Below are positions 1-7,113 of a stretch of 15,408 nt of DNA, one piece after another; the stretch's first letter is position 1; each line of letters begins with the position of its first letter. Where the stretch lies: positions 1-15,408 of the forward strand of contig JABJKL010000072.1 of NCBI GenBank assembly GCA_018660405.1, in the 5' to 3' direction. The translations under genes and the position numbers were made by a program. The notes beneath the pieces are model-generated. The model made no database searches. It was not told the origin of the DNA and saw nothing but the letters and a program-made list of their open reading frames with translations. Source of the DNA: Pseudomonadota bacterium. GTDB taxonomy: Bacteria > Pseudomonadota > Gammaproteobacteria > Arenicellales > Arenicellaceae.

Positions 1-1789
1 GGTGACGAAGTTTGCGCAGGGCTTTCGCTTCTATTTGACGTATGCGCTCACGCGTAACGTCGAATTGTTTGCCTACTTCTTCAAGCGTGTGGTCGGTATT
101 CATGCCGATACCAAAACGCATGCGCAAAACTTTTGCTTCCCTGGGTGTCAGTGATTCGAGGATGTCGGTTGTGGCGCCGGTAAGCCCGCTAGTGGTGGCA
201 GCTTCCAGCGGCATTTCAACATTTTTGTCCTGAATAAAATCACCGAGGTGGGAATCTTCATCATCGCCAATGGGTGTTTCCATGGAGATCGGTTCTTTGG
301 CGATTTTTAACACTTTACGAATCTTGTCCTCGGGCATTTCCATACGCTCTGCCAGTTCTTCTGGCAGGGCCTCGCGGCCCTGCTCCTGAAGAATTTGGCG
401 AGAAATTCGGTTCAGTTTGTTGATTGTTTCAATCATGTGAACCGGAATTCGAATGGTGCGTGCCTGGTCTGCAATTGAGCGGGTAATCGCCTGGCGAATC
501 CACCATGTTGCGTAGGTTGAAAACTTATAACCCCGACGGTATTCAAATTTATCAACCGCTTTCATTAAGCCGATATTGCCTTCCTGAATCAGATCCAGGA
601 ATTGCAGGCCACGGTTAGTGTATTTTTTAGCGATTGAAATCACCAAGCGAAGGTTTGCTTCGACCATTTCTTTTTTGGCGCGGCGAGCCTTGGCTTCACC
701 AATCGACATGCGTCGATTGATGTCTTTGAGTTCAACGATTGGAATGCCCATGCCGTCTTCCAAAGCGAGCAGCTTACGTTGAATGATTTTGAATTCAGGT
801 TTGAAATCTTCGAGAACCTGGCTCGCCTTGTCGTTGTCGGCTGCCTTTACAAGCTGTTGGTAAAGTTCGGTATTGGTTTCAGATTCCTGGAAGATCTTGA
901 TGAAGTCACGACGTGGAATGCGTGCATCCCGTACGGCCATATCCATAATGGCCTTTTCGTGGCTGCGAACTTCTTCCACCAGATCACGAATATTATTCCA
1001 TAGGCGATCGACCACCTTGGGAGTGAACTTGATCTCCATAAGCTGGTCGATTATTTCACCCTGAATTTTTCGCGTTGCGGCGTGGCCGTGGCCTTTCTTG
1101 TTGAGTGATTTCACATGGCGGTTATGCAGGCGCTTGATCACTTTGTAGCGGCTCATTGCTTCACCCATATCTGGCCCAGTGTCTATCTCTTCCTCCTCTT
1201 CTTCTGCCGCGGCCTTTTTGTCGGCGGCTGTTGCGGCAGATGGGGGATTAGGATCAATCTCGGCGTTGGGGTCGATGAAGGCAACCAGCAAATCAGTTAA
1301 GCGCCGTTCCTCTTTTTTGATTTGTTCAAACGTGTCGAGAATGTTTTGAATGGTCGATGGACAAGCCGCGACGGCCTGAGTGCACTGACGAATACCGTCT
1401 TCAATACGCTGCGCGAGGTTAATCTCGTCAAGTCGAGTCAGCAGATCCACCGTGCCCATTTCACGCATATACATGCGTACCGGGTCGGTCGTGCGGCCAA
1501 ATTCGCTTTCTACTGCGGACGTTAGAACAGCGTCGGTATCAACGTCGTCACTGCCCTCCGTGGTACCTTCGGCTTTGAGTAGCAGCGAATCTGCATCGGG
1601 TACTTTGTCGTAGACTTCAATACCCATGTCATTGATCATGTTTACAACGACCTCAATTTGGTCGGTGTCGTTCATCTCGTCTGGGAGATGATCGTTGATC
1701 TCGGCGTAGGTGAGGAATCCTTGCTCTTTTCCCTTTATAATCAATCGTTTAAGTTGCGATTGTTTTCTTTTTTCATCAATAGCAGTCAT
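1..1789 (-). CDS. rpoD: RNA polymerase primary sigma factor sigma-70 (C-terminal end cut by window edge)
   Basis: Primary sigma factor that directs core RNA polymerase to housekeeping promoters. Reading from 1789 leftward, 596 codons are open. The start MTAIDEKRKQSQLKRL is followed by region 1.1 with GFLTYAEINDHLP, and region 1.2 near residue 100 has DPVRMYMREMG. An acidic EEEEE tract lies in the non-conserved region near 196-200. Region 2 (about residues 374-445) carries NLRLVISIAKKYTNRGLQFL, then YKFSTYATWWIRQAI. The region 4.2 helix-turn-helix VTRERIRQIEAKALRKLRH lies at the very edge. Sigma-70 of this group is about 613-617 residues, so roughly 15-20 are missing only because the window ends. 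The start has an AAGAAGA Shine-Dalgarno. It is the last visible gene of the rpsU-yqeY-dnaG-rpoD block, 67 bp after dnaG. That gap holds a weak TTAACC/GGTTAA inverted repeat (1812-1817, 1842-1847) and no clear terminator. No frameshift is seen. Confidence 0.98.
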   Translation of the reverse strand, partial: MTAIDEKRKQSQLKRLIIKGKEQGFLTYAEINDHLPDEMNDTDQIEVVVNMINDMGIEVYDKVPDADSLLLKAEGTTEGSDDVDTDAVLTSAVESEFGRTTDPVRMYMREMGTVDLLTRLDEINLAQRIEDGIRQCTQAVAACPSTIQNILDTFEQIKKEERRLTDLLVAFIDPNAEIDPNPPSAATAADKKAAAEEEEEEIDTGPDMGEAMSRYKVIKRLHNRHVKSLNKKGHGHAATRKIQGEIIDQLMEIKFTPKVVDRLWNNIRDLVEEVRSHEKAIMDMAVRDARIPRRDFIKIFQESETNTELYQQLVKAADNDKASQVLEDFKPEFKIIQRKLLALEDGMGIPIVELKDINRRMSIGEAKARRAKKEMVEANLRLVISIAKKYTNRGLQFLDLIQEGNIGLMKAVDKFEYRRGYKFSTYATWWIRQAITRSIADQARTIRIPVHMIETINKLNRISRQILQEQGREALPEELAERMEMPEDKIRKVLKIAKEPISMETPIGDDEDSHLGDFIQDKNVEMPLEAATTSGLTGATTDILESLTPREAKVLRMRFGIGMNTDHTLEEVGKQFDVTRERIRQIEAKALRKLRH

Positions 1790-1856
1790 AATGTCTTCTT
1801 TTTGCAGCGCGTTAACCTTACCATTCTACGGCAAGGCAGGCGGTTAAGCACGAAAT

Positions 1857-3617
1857 TTAGTCAGAATTAATATCGGTGTGCAGCAGTTTTTTGATTTCTT
1901 CTTTCTCATCAGAAGTTAAGCTTTCCTTTGCCTTTTCAAGTAGTTGATTCAATCGGGCAGTGTCGATATTTGTTGCAAAATTATTTAGTAAAACGTCAAA
2001 GGCTTCGGCCGCGGCTTCGTCGTCATATATGTGGTTCCAACTGGCCAAACTTTCAAGGCGCGGGAACTCTTTTCTTTCACGAAATCTCTCCAGTAAGGCA
2101 GCGGTATTAGGCGCGGGGCTTTGCTGTATGCTTTCGGCGATATCCGCCAACATGCCGAAGCCGGGTAATTCGGAATCACGCAAAGTGTTTGTATCGTTCA
2201 CCCTGGCTGCAAGTTCCGGGTGTTGTAACAAATAACCGATTGCTTGCTGGATATCTGTTTTGCCTTGCTGCGCAGTGCCTCTGCTTATTTCTCTGCGTGA
2301 TGGCGCACGCCCGGTGGGCGCCGCCGCTGCGATTGAAATTTGAGTGCCTACTAACTGTTCTATTCTCTGTTTGATTAATTGCCTTAATACGCCTTGTGGG
2401 AGCCTTTCGAGCAAAGGTTGGGCAAGCTTGGCCAGACGTGCCGAACCATCCATACGTGTCAGGTCAGCTTGTGCAGATAATGAATCGATCAGGTATTCTG
2501 GCAGTGGTTTGGCGGATTCGATCAGGCGTGTGAATTCTTCTTTGCCGACCTTACGCACCAGTGTGTCAGGATCCTCACCATCCGGAAGGAACATAAAGCT
2601 CGCTTGTCGGCCATCTTGCATTGCCGGCAAGGCATTTTCCAATGCGCGCCACGCGGCTTCTTTGCCGGCGCGGTCGCCATCGAAGCAAAAAATGACTTCG
2701 GGTGCGTGTCTAAAGAGTCGGTCGAGATGAGCCTTGGTAGTTGCAGTGCCGAGCGTGGCGACGGAAAAGTCGATACCATTTTGCGCCAGTGCGACCACAT
2801 CCATATAGCCTTCTACGACGAGTGAATGGCCGGTGTCGCGAATTGAGGTGCGCGCTAAATACAGCCCGTATAGCTCGGATCCTTTGTGGAATACTGGAGT
2901 TTCCGGCGAATTAAGATATTTCGGTTCACCCTCGTTAATTATACGCCCGCCAAAACCGACCATACGGCCACGATAGTCATGAATCGGGAACATGATGCGG
3001 CCGCGAAAGCGATCATACATCCGCCCTTTTTCGTTCTTGCTTAACAGTCCCGCGGTCAACAAGGCTTCATTTATTTTCTCGTTGCTATTAGATGGGTCAC
3101 CAAAATGTTGCATTAGATTGTCCCAACCCTCTGGGGCCAGCCCAACGCCAAAGCGCTTGGCAATCTCACCATCCAAACCCCGGTTTTTGAGGTAATCAAC
3201 CGCCGTTTTTGAGTCCGCGTGTGTTTTAAGCTGTTGCTGATAGAAGTCGTTGGCTTTTTCCAGTAACTCGTAAAGGTCAGGGCCTTCACGTGGTGCGGGG
3301 GTGCTTGCCGCGAAGTTATCCGTTGGAACGGTTAATCCGCATTTGTTGGCGAGTTGTTCAACGGCTTCAACGAAGGAAAGCTGATCGTACTCGATCAAAA
3401 AACCGATCGCAGTGCCGTGCACGCCGCAACCAAAACAATGATAGAACTGCTTTTCCTGGCTTACCGTAAATGAAGGCGTTTTTTCACCGTGGAAGGGGCA
3501 GCAAGCTTTGTAGTCTTTGCCAGCTTTTTTGAGAGGTACAAAGCCGTCAATCAGATCAACAATATCTACCCTGGAGATCAGGTCATCAATAAACGCTTGT
3601 GGGATGCGGCCGGCCAT
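1857..3617 (-). CDS. dnaG: DNA primase DnaG
   Basis: Makes the RNA primers for Okazaki fragments and is recruited to the fork by DnaB helicase. The 586 residues compare with 581 in E. coli. The N-terminal CHC2 zinc finger uses C40, H43, C61 and C64 (CCPFHGEKTPSF, then FYHCFGCGVHG). The TOPRIM catalytic core has the acidic residues E269 (VVEGYMDVVAL) and D313/D315 (FCFDGDRAG). The RNA-polymerase-like motif YDRFRGRIMFPIHD is near 201-214 and FGGR at 222-225. The C-terminal 150 residues are less conserved, as expected for the DnaB-binding domain. The start MAGRIPQAFIDDL is typical of the family. Its ribosome site (AAAGAG, plus-strand positions 3624-3629, six bases before the ATG) lies inside the end of the palindromic repeat at 3621-3883, which is unusual. 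It is transcribed with yqeY upstream and rpoD downstream. Confidence 0.98.
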   Translation of the reverse strand: MAGRIPQAFIDDLISRVDIVDLIDGFVPLKKAGKDYKACCPFHGEKTPSFTVSQEKQFYHCFGCGVHGTAIGFLIEYDQLSFVEAVEQLANKCGLTVPTDNFAASTPAPREGPDLYELLEKANDFYQQQLKTHADSKTAVDYLKNRGLDGEIAKRFGVGLAPEGWDNLMQHFGDPSNSNEKINEALLTAGLLSKNEKGRMYDRFRGRIMFPIHDYRGRMVGFGGRIINEGEPKYLNSPETPVFHKGSELYGLYLARTSIRDTGHSLVVEGYMDVVALAQNGIDFSVATLGTATTKAHLDRLFRHAPEVIFCFDGDRAGKEAAWRALENALPAMQDGRQASFMFLPDGEDPDTLVRKVGKEEFTRLIESAKPLPEYLIDSLSAQADLTRMDGSARLAKLAQPLLERLPQGVLRQLIKQRIEQLVGTQISIAAAAPTGRAPSRREISRGTAQQGKTDIQQAIGYLLQHPELAARVNDTNTLRDSELPGFGMLADIAESIQQSPAPNTAALLERFRERKEFPRLESLASWNHIYDDEAAAEAFDVLLNNFATNIDTARLNQLLEKAKESLTSDEKEEIKKLLHTDINSD

Positions 3618-3620
3618 CTA

Positions 3621-3883
3621 GTGCTCTTTCAATACGATATTACCGTATTCAGCGAGACGGGAAGCGTTTGGCCGCTAGGCGAGGCTCGCAGGTAATGACT
3701 GGTCCTTGCCAAGAGGCTCAACAACGTGGACGAATGCTTCCCGCTGCGCCCGAAGGGAGTGATCCAGATGACCCAATACGGCGTTGCAGCCCTCGAAAAT
3801 GACTCGCCATTTCTTTCGGACTGCGCCTCGTCTTGAATCATCTGGATCACTCTGAATATGGCAATATCGTATTGAAGGAGCAC
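3621..3883. repeat. 263-bp multi-branched palindromic repeat element between yqeY and dnaG
   Basis: The element is bounded by 32-nt inverted arms at 3621-3652 and 3852-3883 that match at 29 of 32 positions (outer end GTGCTC, inner end TATTCAG). Inside are two further inverted pairs: CGGGAAGC/GCTTCCCG at 3658-3665 and 3736-3743, and a perfect 15-nt pair at 3757-3771 and 3838-3852. As RNA or extruded DNA this predicts an outer stem with two stem-loops, a three-way junction. No credible protein is encoded; the open frames here are short and lack recognisable motifs. No clear target duplication is seen. Its size and structure fit a non-autonomous mobile element or a dispersed intergenic repeat, but copy number cannot be seen from one window. 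The element fills nearly all of the yqeY-dnaG gap. Confidence 0.75.
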
Positions 3884-3904
3884 CGGCTATATTAACTTGA
3901 TAAC

Positions 3905-4351
3905 TCAAGTAGAGAGTAGGGTTTTGATCTTGCCACTAACTACGCCCATGTCAGCTCGTCCATCAGCCGCTTGTTTAACCATTCCCATAACCTTGCCCAT
4001 GTCGCGCATTTCGGTGGCGCCCACTTTGGCAATGGCGTCGGTGATCATCGAGTCAAGTTCGGATTCTGCTAAGGGTTCGGGTAAATACTCCTGCAATACA
4101 TCCAGCCCGCTCTGTTCTTTTTCAACCAGGTCTGGTCGTTCGCCATCGGTGAACTGCTGAATCGAATCCTGCGACTGCTTGACCATTTTCTGTATGACTG
4201 CCAGCACACCAGCATCATCTAGTTCTATTCGCTCGTCAACTTCCTTGCGCTGAATCGCAGCGCGCATCAGGCGTACGCTTTCCAGTCGTGAGGCATCTTT
4301 GGCACGCATGGCGGTCTTCATATCTTCGAAAAGCTGTTCTTTTAGTGACAT
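3905..4351 (-). CDS. yqeY: YqeY / GatB-YqeY domain protein
   Basis: A 148-residue protein of the GatB/YqeY family, related to the C-terminal tRNA-recognition tail of the GatB amidotransferase subunit. It matches the family over its whole length: MSLKEQLFEDMKTAMRAKD at the start, RLESVRLMRAAI, then KMVKQSQDSIQQF and YLPEPLAESEL in the middle. The tail DMGKVMGMVKQAADGRADM is the conserved helical bundle end. The free-standing protein has no firmly established biochemical role; a link to tRNA-dependent amidotransfer is inferred only from homology. It sits between rpsU and dnaG, a common gammaproteobacterial variant of the macromolecular-synthesis operon. An AAGG element about 11 bases before the ATG may serve as ribosome site. 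Its stop is 21 bp from the palindromic repeat. Confidence 0.93.
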   Translation of the reverse strand: MSLKEQLFEDMKTAMRAKDASRLESVRLMRAAIQRKEVDERIELDDAGVLAVIQKMVKQSQDSIQQFTDGERPDLVEKEQSGLDVLQEYLPEPLAESELDSMITDAIAKVGATEMRDMGKVMGMVKQAADGRADMGVVSGKIKTLLST

Positions 4352-4494
4352 AGTAATTTGCCTTGAAGTTTAGTATATCGTGGGGGCTCCACGACAAACG
4401 GCCCGCCGTAGCGAGCCGTAGGTAATGGTAAGGTAGCTTAAAAGGTAACGTGGCTAGAGCTTACTGATGCTGGCCGGGTTAGCAGCAAGCTAAC
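4352..4494 (-). other. rpsU-yqeY spacer with three small hairpins
   Basis: This 143-bp gap holds no gene. On the transcribed minus strand, a GTTAGC/GCTAAC stem (4478-4483 and 4489-4494, five-base loop) begins right after the rpsU stop codon. A second short stem ACGGC/GCCGT is at 4398-4402 and 4415-4419. A third, TCGTGG/CCACGA, is at 4378-4383 and 4389-4394. None is followed by a run of T on the minus strand, so they are not classical Rho-independent terminators. They could be attenuation or RNA-processing structures that let rpsU be made in excess over the downstream genes, as is known for the E. coli operon; that role here is inference. Confidence 0.45.
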
Positions 4495-4710
4495 TTAATA
4501 CATACGTTGTACGCGAACTCGCTGACGTGACATGCGTTTTGCTTCGCGTTTTTTTGCCGCAGCTGCTTTGCGTTTGCGGACGGCTGTAGGCTTTTCGTAG
4601 TGTTCACGCGCGCGCATTTCAGCGAATACGCCGGCTCTTTCGCAGGCGCGACGGAAGCGACGCAGAATCACGTCAAAAGGTTCGTCTTGTCGAACTTTTA
4701 CTTGTGGCAT
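4495..4710 (-). CDS. rpsU: 30S ribosomal protein bS21
   Basis: Small basic protein of the 30S subunit that helps mRNA binding at initiation. It has 71 residues, exactly the usual length. It begins MPQVKVRQDEPFDVILRRFR and continues CERAGVFAEMRAREHYEKPT, with a lysine/arginine-rich tail ending RVRVQRMY. The frame stays open 11 codons further upstream, but MPQVKV is the family start, so 4710 is chosen. Its Shine-Dalgarno is weak (a GAG about six bases upstream). It is the first gene of the rpsU-yqeY-dnaG-rpoD unit and is divergent from tsaD, the arrangement common in gammaproteobacteria. Confidence 0.97.
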   Translation of the reverse strand: MPQVKVRQDEPFDVILRRFRRACERAGVFAEMRAREHYEKPTAVRKRKAAAAKKREAKRMSRQRVRVQRMY

Positions 4711-4736
4711 AAAAAACTCAAATATTCGGTTAATTC

Positions 4737-4749
4737 CGGCCACTGGCCG
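4737..4749 (-). other. Small hairpin in the rpsU 5' leader
   Basis: CGGCC and GGCCG flank a three-base loop, 27 bases before the rpsU ATG. If the promoter at 4762-4790 is right, this stem lies in the 5' untranslated leader of the operon mRNA. It might protect the transcript end or modulate initiation. Only the palindrome is seen; its role is inference. Confidence 0.35.
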
Positions 4750-4761
4750 AAAGGAGGCGCG

Positions 4762-4790
4762 ATTCTAATGGGAAATTCAACATTTGTATA
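4762..4790 (-). promoter_or_regulatory. Candidate sigma-70 promoter for rpsU operon
   Basis: On the minus strand TATACA (-35, plus positions 4785-4790) and TAGAAT (-10, 4762-4767) are separated by exactly 17 bases. The -10 has one mismatch to consensus and the -35 two. Transcription would begin near 4755, giving a leader of about 45 bases. No LexA-type CTG-N10-CAG site was seen nearby, although the E. coli operon is known to have one. Confidence 0.4.
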
Positions 4791-4900
4791 GCCGAATGGC
4801 CTATTTTATGTATGATTTTGCATCTATATATTCAGATTAATTAGTCGATGTATTGTTATCTTCCTTGTTTTCCACGGTCTGGTTGCGGAGAATGCGCCGC

Positions 4901-5932
4901 ATGATTGTTTTAGGTATAGAAACCTCCTGCGATGATACGGGTGTGGCCTTATATTGCTCGAAACGCGGGCTATTAGCGCATACGTTATTCTCTCAGGTCG
5001 ATACCCATCAGCTTTATGGCGGCGTCGTGCCGGAGCTTGCGGCGCGAGACCATACGCGCAAAGTCATACCTCTGGTTGATACGGTTTTATGCGAGGCGGG
5101 TGTGACGGGAGAGCAGCTTGATTTGGTCGCATACACCCGAGGGCCGGGCTTGGCGGGCGCGTTGCTTGCGGGTGCTGCTGTAGCTCGAAGTTTAGCTTAT
5201 GGCTGGGGTTTGCCAGCGCTGGGAATTCACCATATGGAAGGGCATTTGTTGGCGGTCTTGCTTGACGATAAAGAGGCCTCATTTCCGTTTGTTGCGTTAT
5301 TGGTTTCTGGCGGACATACCCAGCTGGTGGATGTCAGGGGGGTGGGAGACTACCGGATATTGGGTAAAACTCTGGATGACGCGGTGGGTGAGGCCTTTGA
5401 TAAAACCGCCAAGATGCTAGGTTTGGAATATCCTGGTGGACCCGTGATTGAACGATGGGCCAGGCAAGGTGATTCATCGCGGTTTAAATTTCCGCGGCCG
5501 ATGACCGACCGGCCAGGTTGTGATTTTAGTTTTAGTGGCCTTAAAACGTTTGCGTTAAATACTGTGCAAGCCTGGCGACAGGAGCATGAGCTGGACGACC
5601 AAACCATTGCCGATGTCGCTTATGCTTTTCAGCATGCGGTTGTGGAGACGCTGGTCATTAAATGCAGGCGAGCCCTTGAAGCCACAGGCTATAAGCGCTT
5701 GGTGGTTGCTGGTGGCGTGGGTGCCAATAGTGCTCTAAGAGCCGGGTTGGGTGAGATGGTAGGCACCTGCGGTGCCGAGTTGTTCTATCCGCCAATGGAG
5801 CTTTGTACTGACAATGGAGCGATGATCGCCTACGCAGGATTTCTGCGAGCGGGTGAAGCGAGTGCGGCGGAAGAAGGTTTCGATGTGCAACCGCGCTGGT
5901 CGATGGAAGAACTGGCTCCGCCAGTTGTCTAG
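4901..5932 (+). CDS. tsaD: tRNA N6-adenosine threonylcarbamoyltransferase TsaD
   Basis: Transfers the threonylcarbamoyl group from TC-AMP to A37 of ANN-decoding tRNAs, forming t6A with TsaB and TsaE in the cytoplasm. The 343 residues match the usual 337-345. It starts MIVLGIETSCDDTGVALY, the ASKHA-fold phosphate-1 motif. Metal-binding H111 and H115 lie in HHMEGH and the third metal ligand D304 in CTDNGAMIAYAG. Other family blocks are YGGVVPELAARDH, YTRGPGLAGALL, VSGGHTQLV, DDAVGEAFDKTAKMLGL and AGGVGANSALR. The frame is open upstream to an ATG at 4853, but those 16 residues have no family match. GGAG at 4887-4890 favours the ATG at 4901; the ATG at 4892 is too close to it. The gene is divergent from rpsU and convergent with plsY, 28 bp away, with no obvious terminator between. 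Confidence 0.96.
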   Translation: MIVLGIETSCDDTGVALYCSKRGLLAHTLFSQVDTHQLYGGVVPELAARDHTRKVIPLVDTVLCEAGVTGEQLDLVAYTRGPGLAGALLAGAAVARSLAYGWGLPALGIHHMEGHLLAVLLDDKEASFPFVALLVSGGHTQLVDVRGVGDYRILGKTLDDAVGEAFDKTAKMLGLEYPGGPVIERWARQGDSSRFKFPRPMTDRPGCDFSFSGLKTFALNTVQAWRQEHELDDQTIADVAYAFQHAVVETLVIKCRRALEATGYKRLVVAGGVGANSALRAGLGEMVGTCGAELFYPPMELCTDNGAMIAYAGFLRAGEASAAEEGFDVQPRWSMEELAPPVV

Positions 5933-5960
5933 TTTAGGACACTACACTAGCTCAGGATCT

Positions 5961-6554
5961 CTAGCGGCCAAAAGAAAGTTTGCTTTCAGTGCCCAGCTTT
6001 AATCGTTCAATATTCCCCCGGTGTGTGAATACCAGGACAGCGGCAATAGCAAACGCAACACCGACGTAAGATATTCCATCATAGAAGAAGAGTGATAGAG
6101 GGATGGTAGAGGCTGCTGCTATCAGAGCAGCGAGCGACGAATACCGCGAAATTACAGCCACCAGAATCCAGATAATAACGGCGCACACGGCTATGAGTGG
6201 CATTAGCGCGATGTAGATGCCCAAAGAAGTTGCGACGCCTTTACCACCTTTAAAGCCAAAGTAAATTGGATAAAGGTGCCCGAGCAGCACCCCCATAGCG
6301 GACAAACCAATAATGCTTTCGCTGGTGCCCCAGATTTGGGCGATCCAAACGGGTGTTGCACCTTTTAATACATCGCCAACCAGGGTGAGTAATGCGGCAA
6401 CTCTATTGCCAGACCGCAGCACGTTGGTTGCTCCGGCGTTGCCACTGCCGACGCTGCGTGGATCGCTCAGGCGGAACAGTTTGGATATTACGATGGCAGA
6501 CGAGATTGAACCGATCAGGTACGCGACCACCGGCAGAAGATAATGGTAAGTCAT
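5961..6554 (-). CDS. plsY: Glycerol-3-phosphate acyltransferase PlsY
   Basis: Inner-membrane enzyme that acylates glycerol-3-phosphate using acyl-phosphate from PlsX, the first step of phosphatidic acid synthesis. The 197 residues are strongly hydrophobic, with about five membrane spans, close to the E. coli length of 205. All three family motifs are present: GSGNAGATNVLR at 36-47, GHLYPIYFGFKGGKGVAT at 92-109 with the glycine-rich phosphate loop, and THRGNIERLKLGTE at 177-190. The ATG at 6554 gives the standard N-terminus; no good Shine-Dalgarno precedes it. It is divergent from folB with 90 bp between the starts, and convergent with tsaD. The tsaD-plsY-folB-uppP neighbourhood is ordinary for gammaproteobacteria. 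Confidence 0.96.
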   Translation of the reverse strand: MTYHYLLPVVAYLIGSISSAIVISKLFRLSDPRSVGSGNAGATNVLRSGNRVAALLTLVGDVLKGATPVWIAQIWGTSESIIGLSAMGVLLGHLYPIYFGFKGGKGVATSLGIYIALMPLIAVCAVIIWILVAVISRYSSLAALIAAASTIPLSLFFYDGISYVGVAFAIAAVLVFTHRGNIERLKLGTESKLSFGR

Positions 6555-6644
6555 AGAGCTGAGAGTTTGCGGGTGAACAACTTGTCGGTCAAGATGCTCA
6601 TGGGGTTATACTTTGTATCGAGATCTTTGTATGAGCAGGGCCAA

Positions 6645-7001
6645 GTGGATAAAATAAGGTTAGAAGGTATTCAATTAGCCTGCATTATTGGTACCGATGA
6701 TTGGGAGCGCCAACTTAAGCAGAAACTATTGCTCGATTTGGTTCTGGAGCTTGATTTATCGGTTGCCGGGCAATCGGATCGGTTAGAAGACACAATTGAT
6801 TATGTGGCAGTAGTTAATGCGGTTACTGACCTTGCCAGAGATTCGCAGTATTTGATGATAGAGGCACTTGCCGAGGCGATAGCGCAACGGTTGCTGGAAG
6901 AACCCCCGGTTGATGCTGTAAGCGTTGTTTTGAATAAAGGTGCCTCGGTCAAAGGTGCTAAAAACGTGGCGGTTACTATTCGGCGCTCGAAAGTTTCTTG
7001 A
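6645..7001 (+). CDS. folB: Dihydroneopterin aldolase FolB
   Basis: Cleaves 7,8-dihydroneopterin to 6-hydroxymethyl-dihydropterin and glycolaldehyde in folate synthesis, and can epimerise the substrate. The frame is open from 6543, but family similarity begins only at VDKIRLEGIQLACIIGTDDW. I therefore place the start at the GTG at 6645, with AGGG a few bases upstream. This gives 118 residues, the normal length. Catalytic and binding residues align with E. coli E22, Y54, E74 and K100 as E21 (DWERQLKQK), Y53 (DYVAVVNAV), E73 (MIEALAEAIAQ) and K98 (LNKGASVKGAKNVAV). The enzyme is an octamer in other species. It is divergent from plsY and runs in the same direction as uppP, 112 bp downstream. The main uncertainty is the non-ATG start. 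Confidence 0.92.
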   Translation: MDKIRLEGIQLACIIGTDDWERQLKQKLLLDLVLELDLSVAGQSDRLEDTIDYVAVVNAVTDLARDSQYLMIEALAEAIAQRLLEEPPVDAVSVVLNKGASVKGAKNVAVTIRRSKVS

Positions 7002-7013
7002 TAATAATATTTT

Positions 7014-7031
7014 GAATAAATCAGAGGTTCC
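7014..7031. repeat. Solo end of the leuD-leuB MITE-like element
   Basis: Eighteen bases (GAATAAATCAGAGGTTCC) match the right end of the 11043-11201 element at 17 of 18 positions, in the same orientation. They also match the inverted left end at 17 of 18. The matching interior would lie leftward, where the folB stop codon sits 12 bp away, so only the tip is present. It is either a relic of an excised or decayed copy or, less likely, chance. Confidence 0.45.
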
Positions 7032-7074
7032 CGTGATTTCCAGGTTTATCCCGCCAAGCCTTTGCTGCATTATT

Positions 7075-7101
7075 CGCGTTTAATCTTCACTTACAAACGC
7101 G
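7075..7101 (+). other. Perfect 7-bp inverted repeat before uppP
   Basis: CGCGTTT (7075-7081) and AAACGCG (7095-7101) flank a 13-base loop that ends 13 bases before the uppP start codon. As RNA this would place a hairpin next to the initiation region and may reduce or gate translation. There is no T-run, so it is not a terminator. Function is unproven. Confidence 0.35.
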
Positions 7102-7113
7102 CAGCACACAATT

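Noticed and set aside
1812..1847. TTAACC/GGTTAA inverted repeat in the dnaG-rpoD gap as a terminator
   Set aside because: Six-base AT-rich arms with a 24-base loop and no T-run; too weak to call.
3629..3908. Open frames of 77-87 codons on both strands within and around the yqeY-dnaG repeat
   Set aside because: They arise from a palindromic block, overlap each other in different frames, lack family motifs and have no proper ribosome sites. They are likely to be called as hypothetical proteins wherever the repeat occurs.
4853..4900. ATG at 4853 as the TsaD start
   Set aside because: The 16 extra residues are not part of the family and lack a ribosome site, while GGAG at 4887 serves the ATG at 4901.
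6543..6644. N-terminal extension of FolB starting from an ATG at 6543
   Set aside because: The added residues have no family similarity and overlap the plsY start. The GTG at 6645 gives the standard 118-residue protein.
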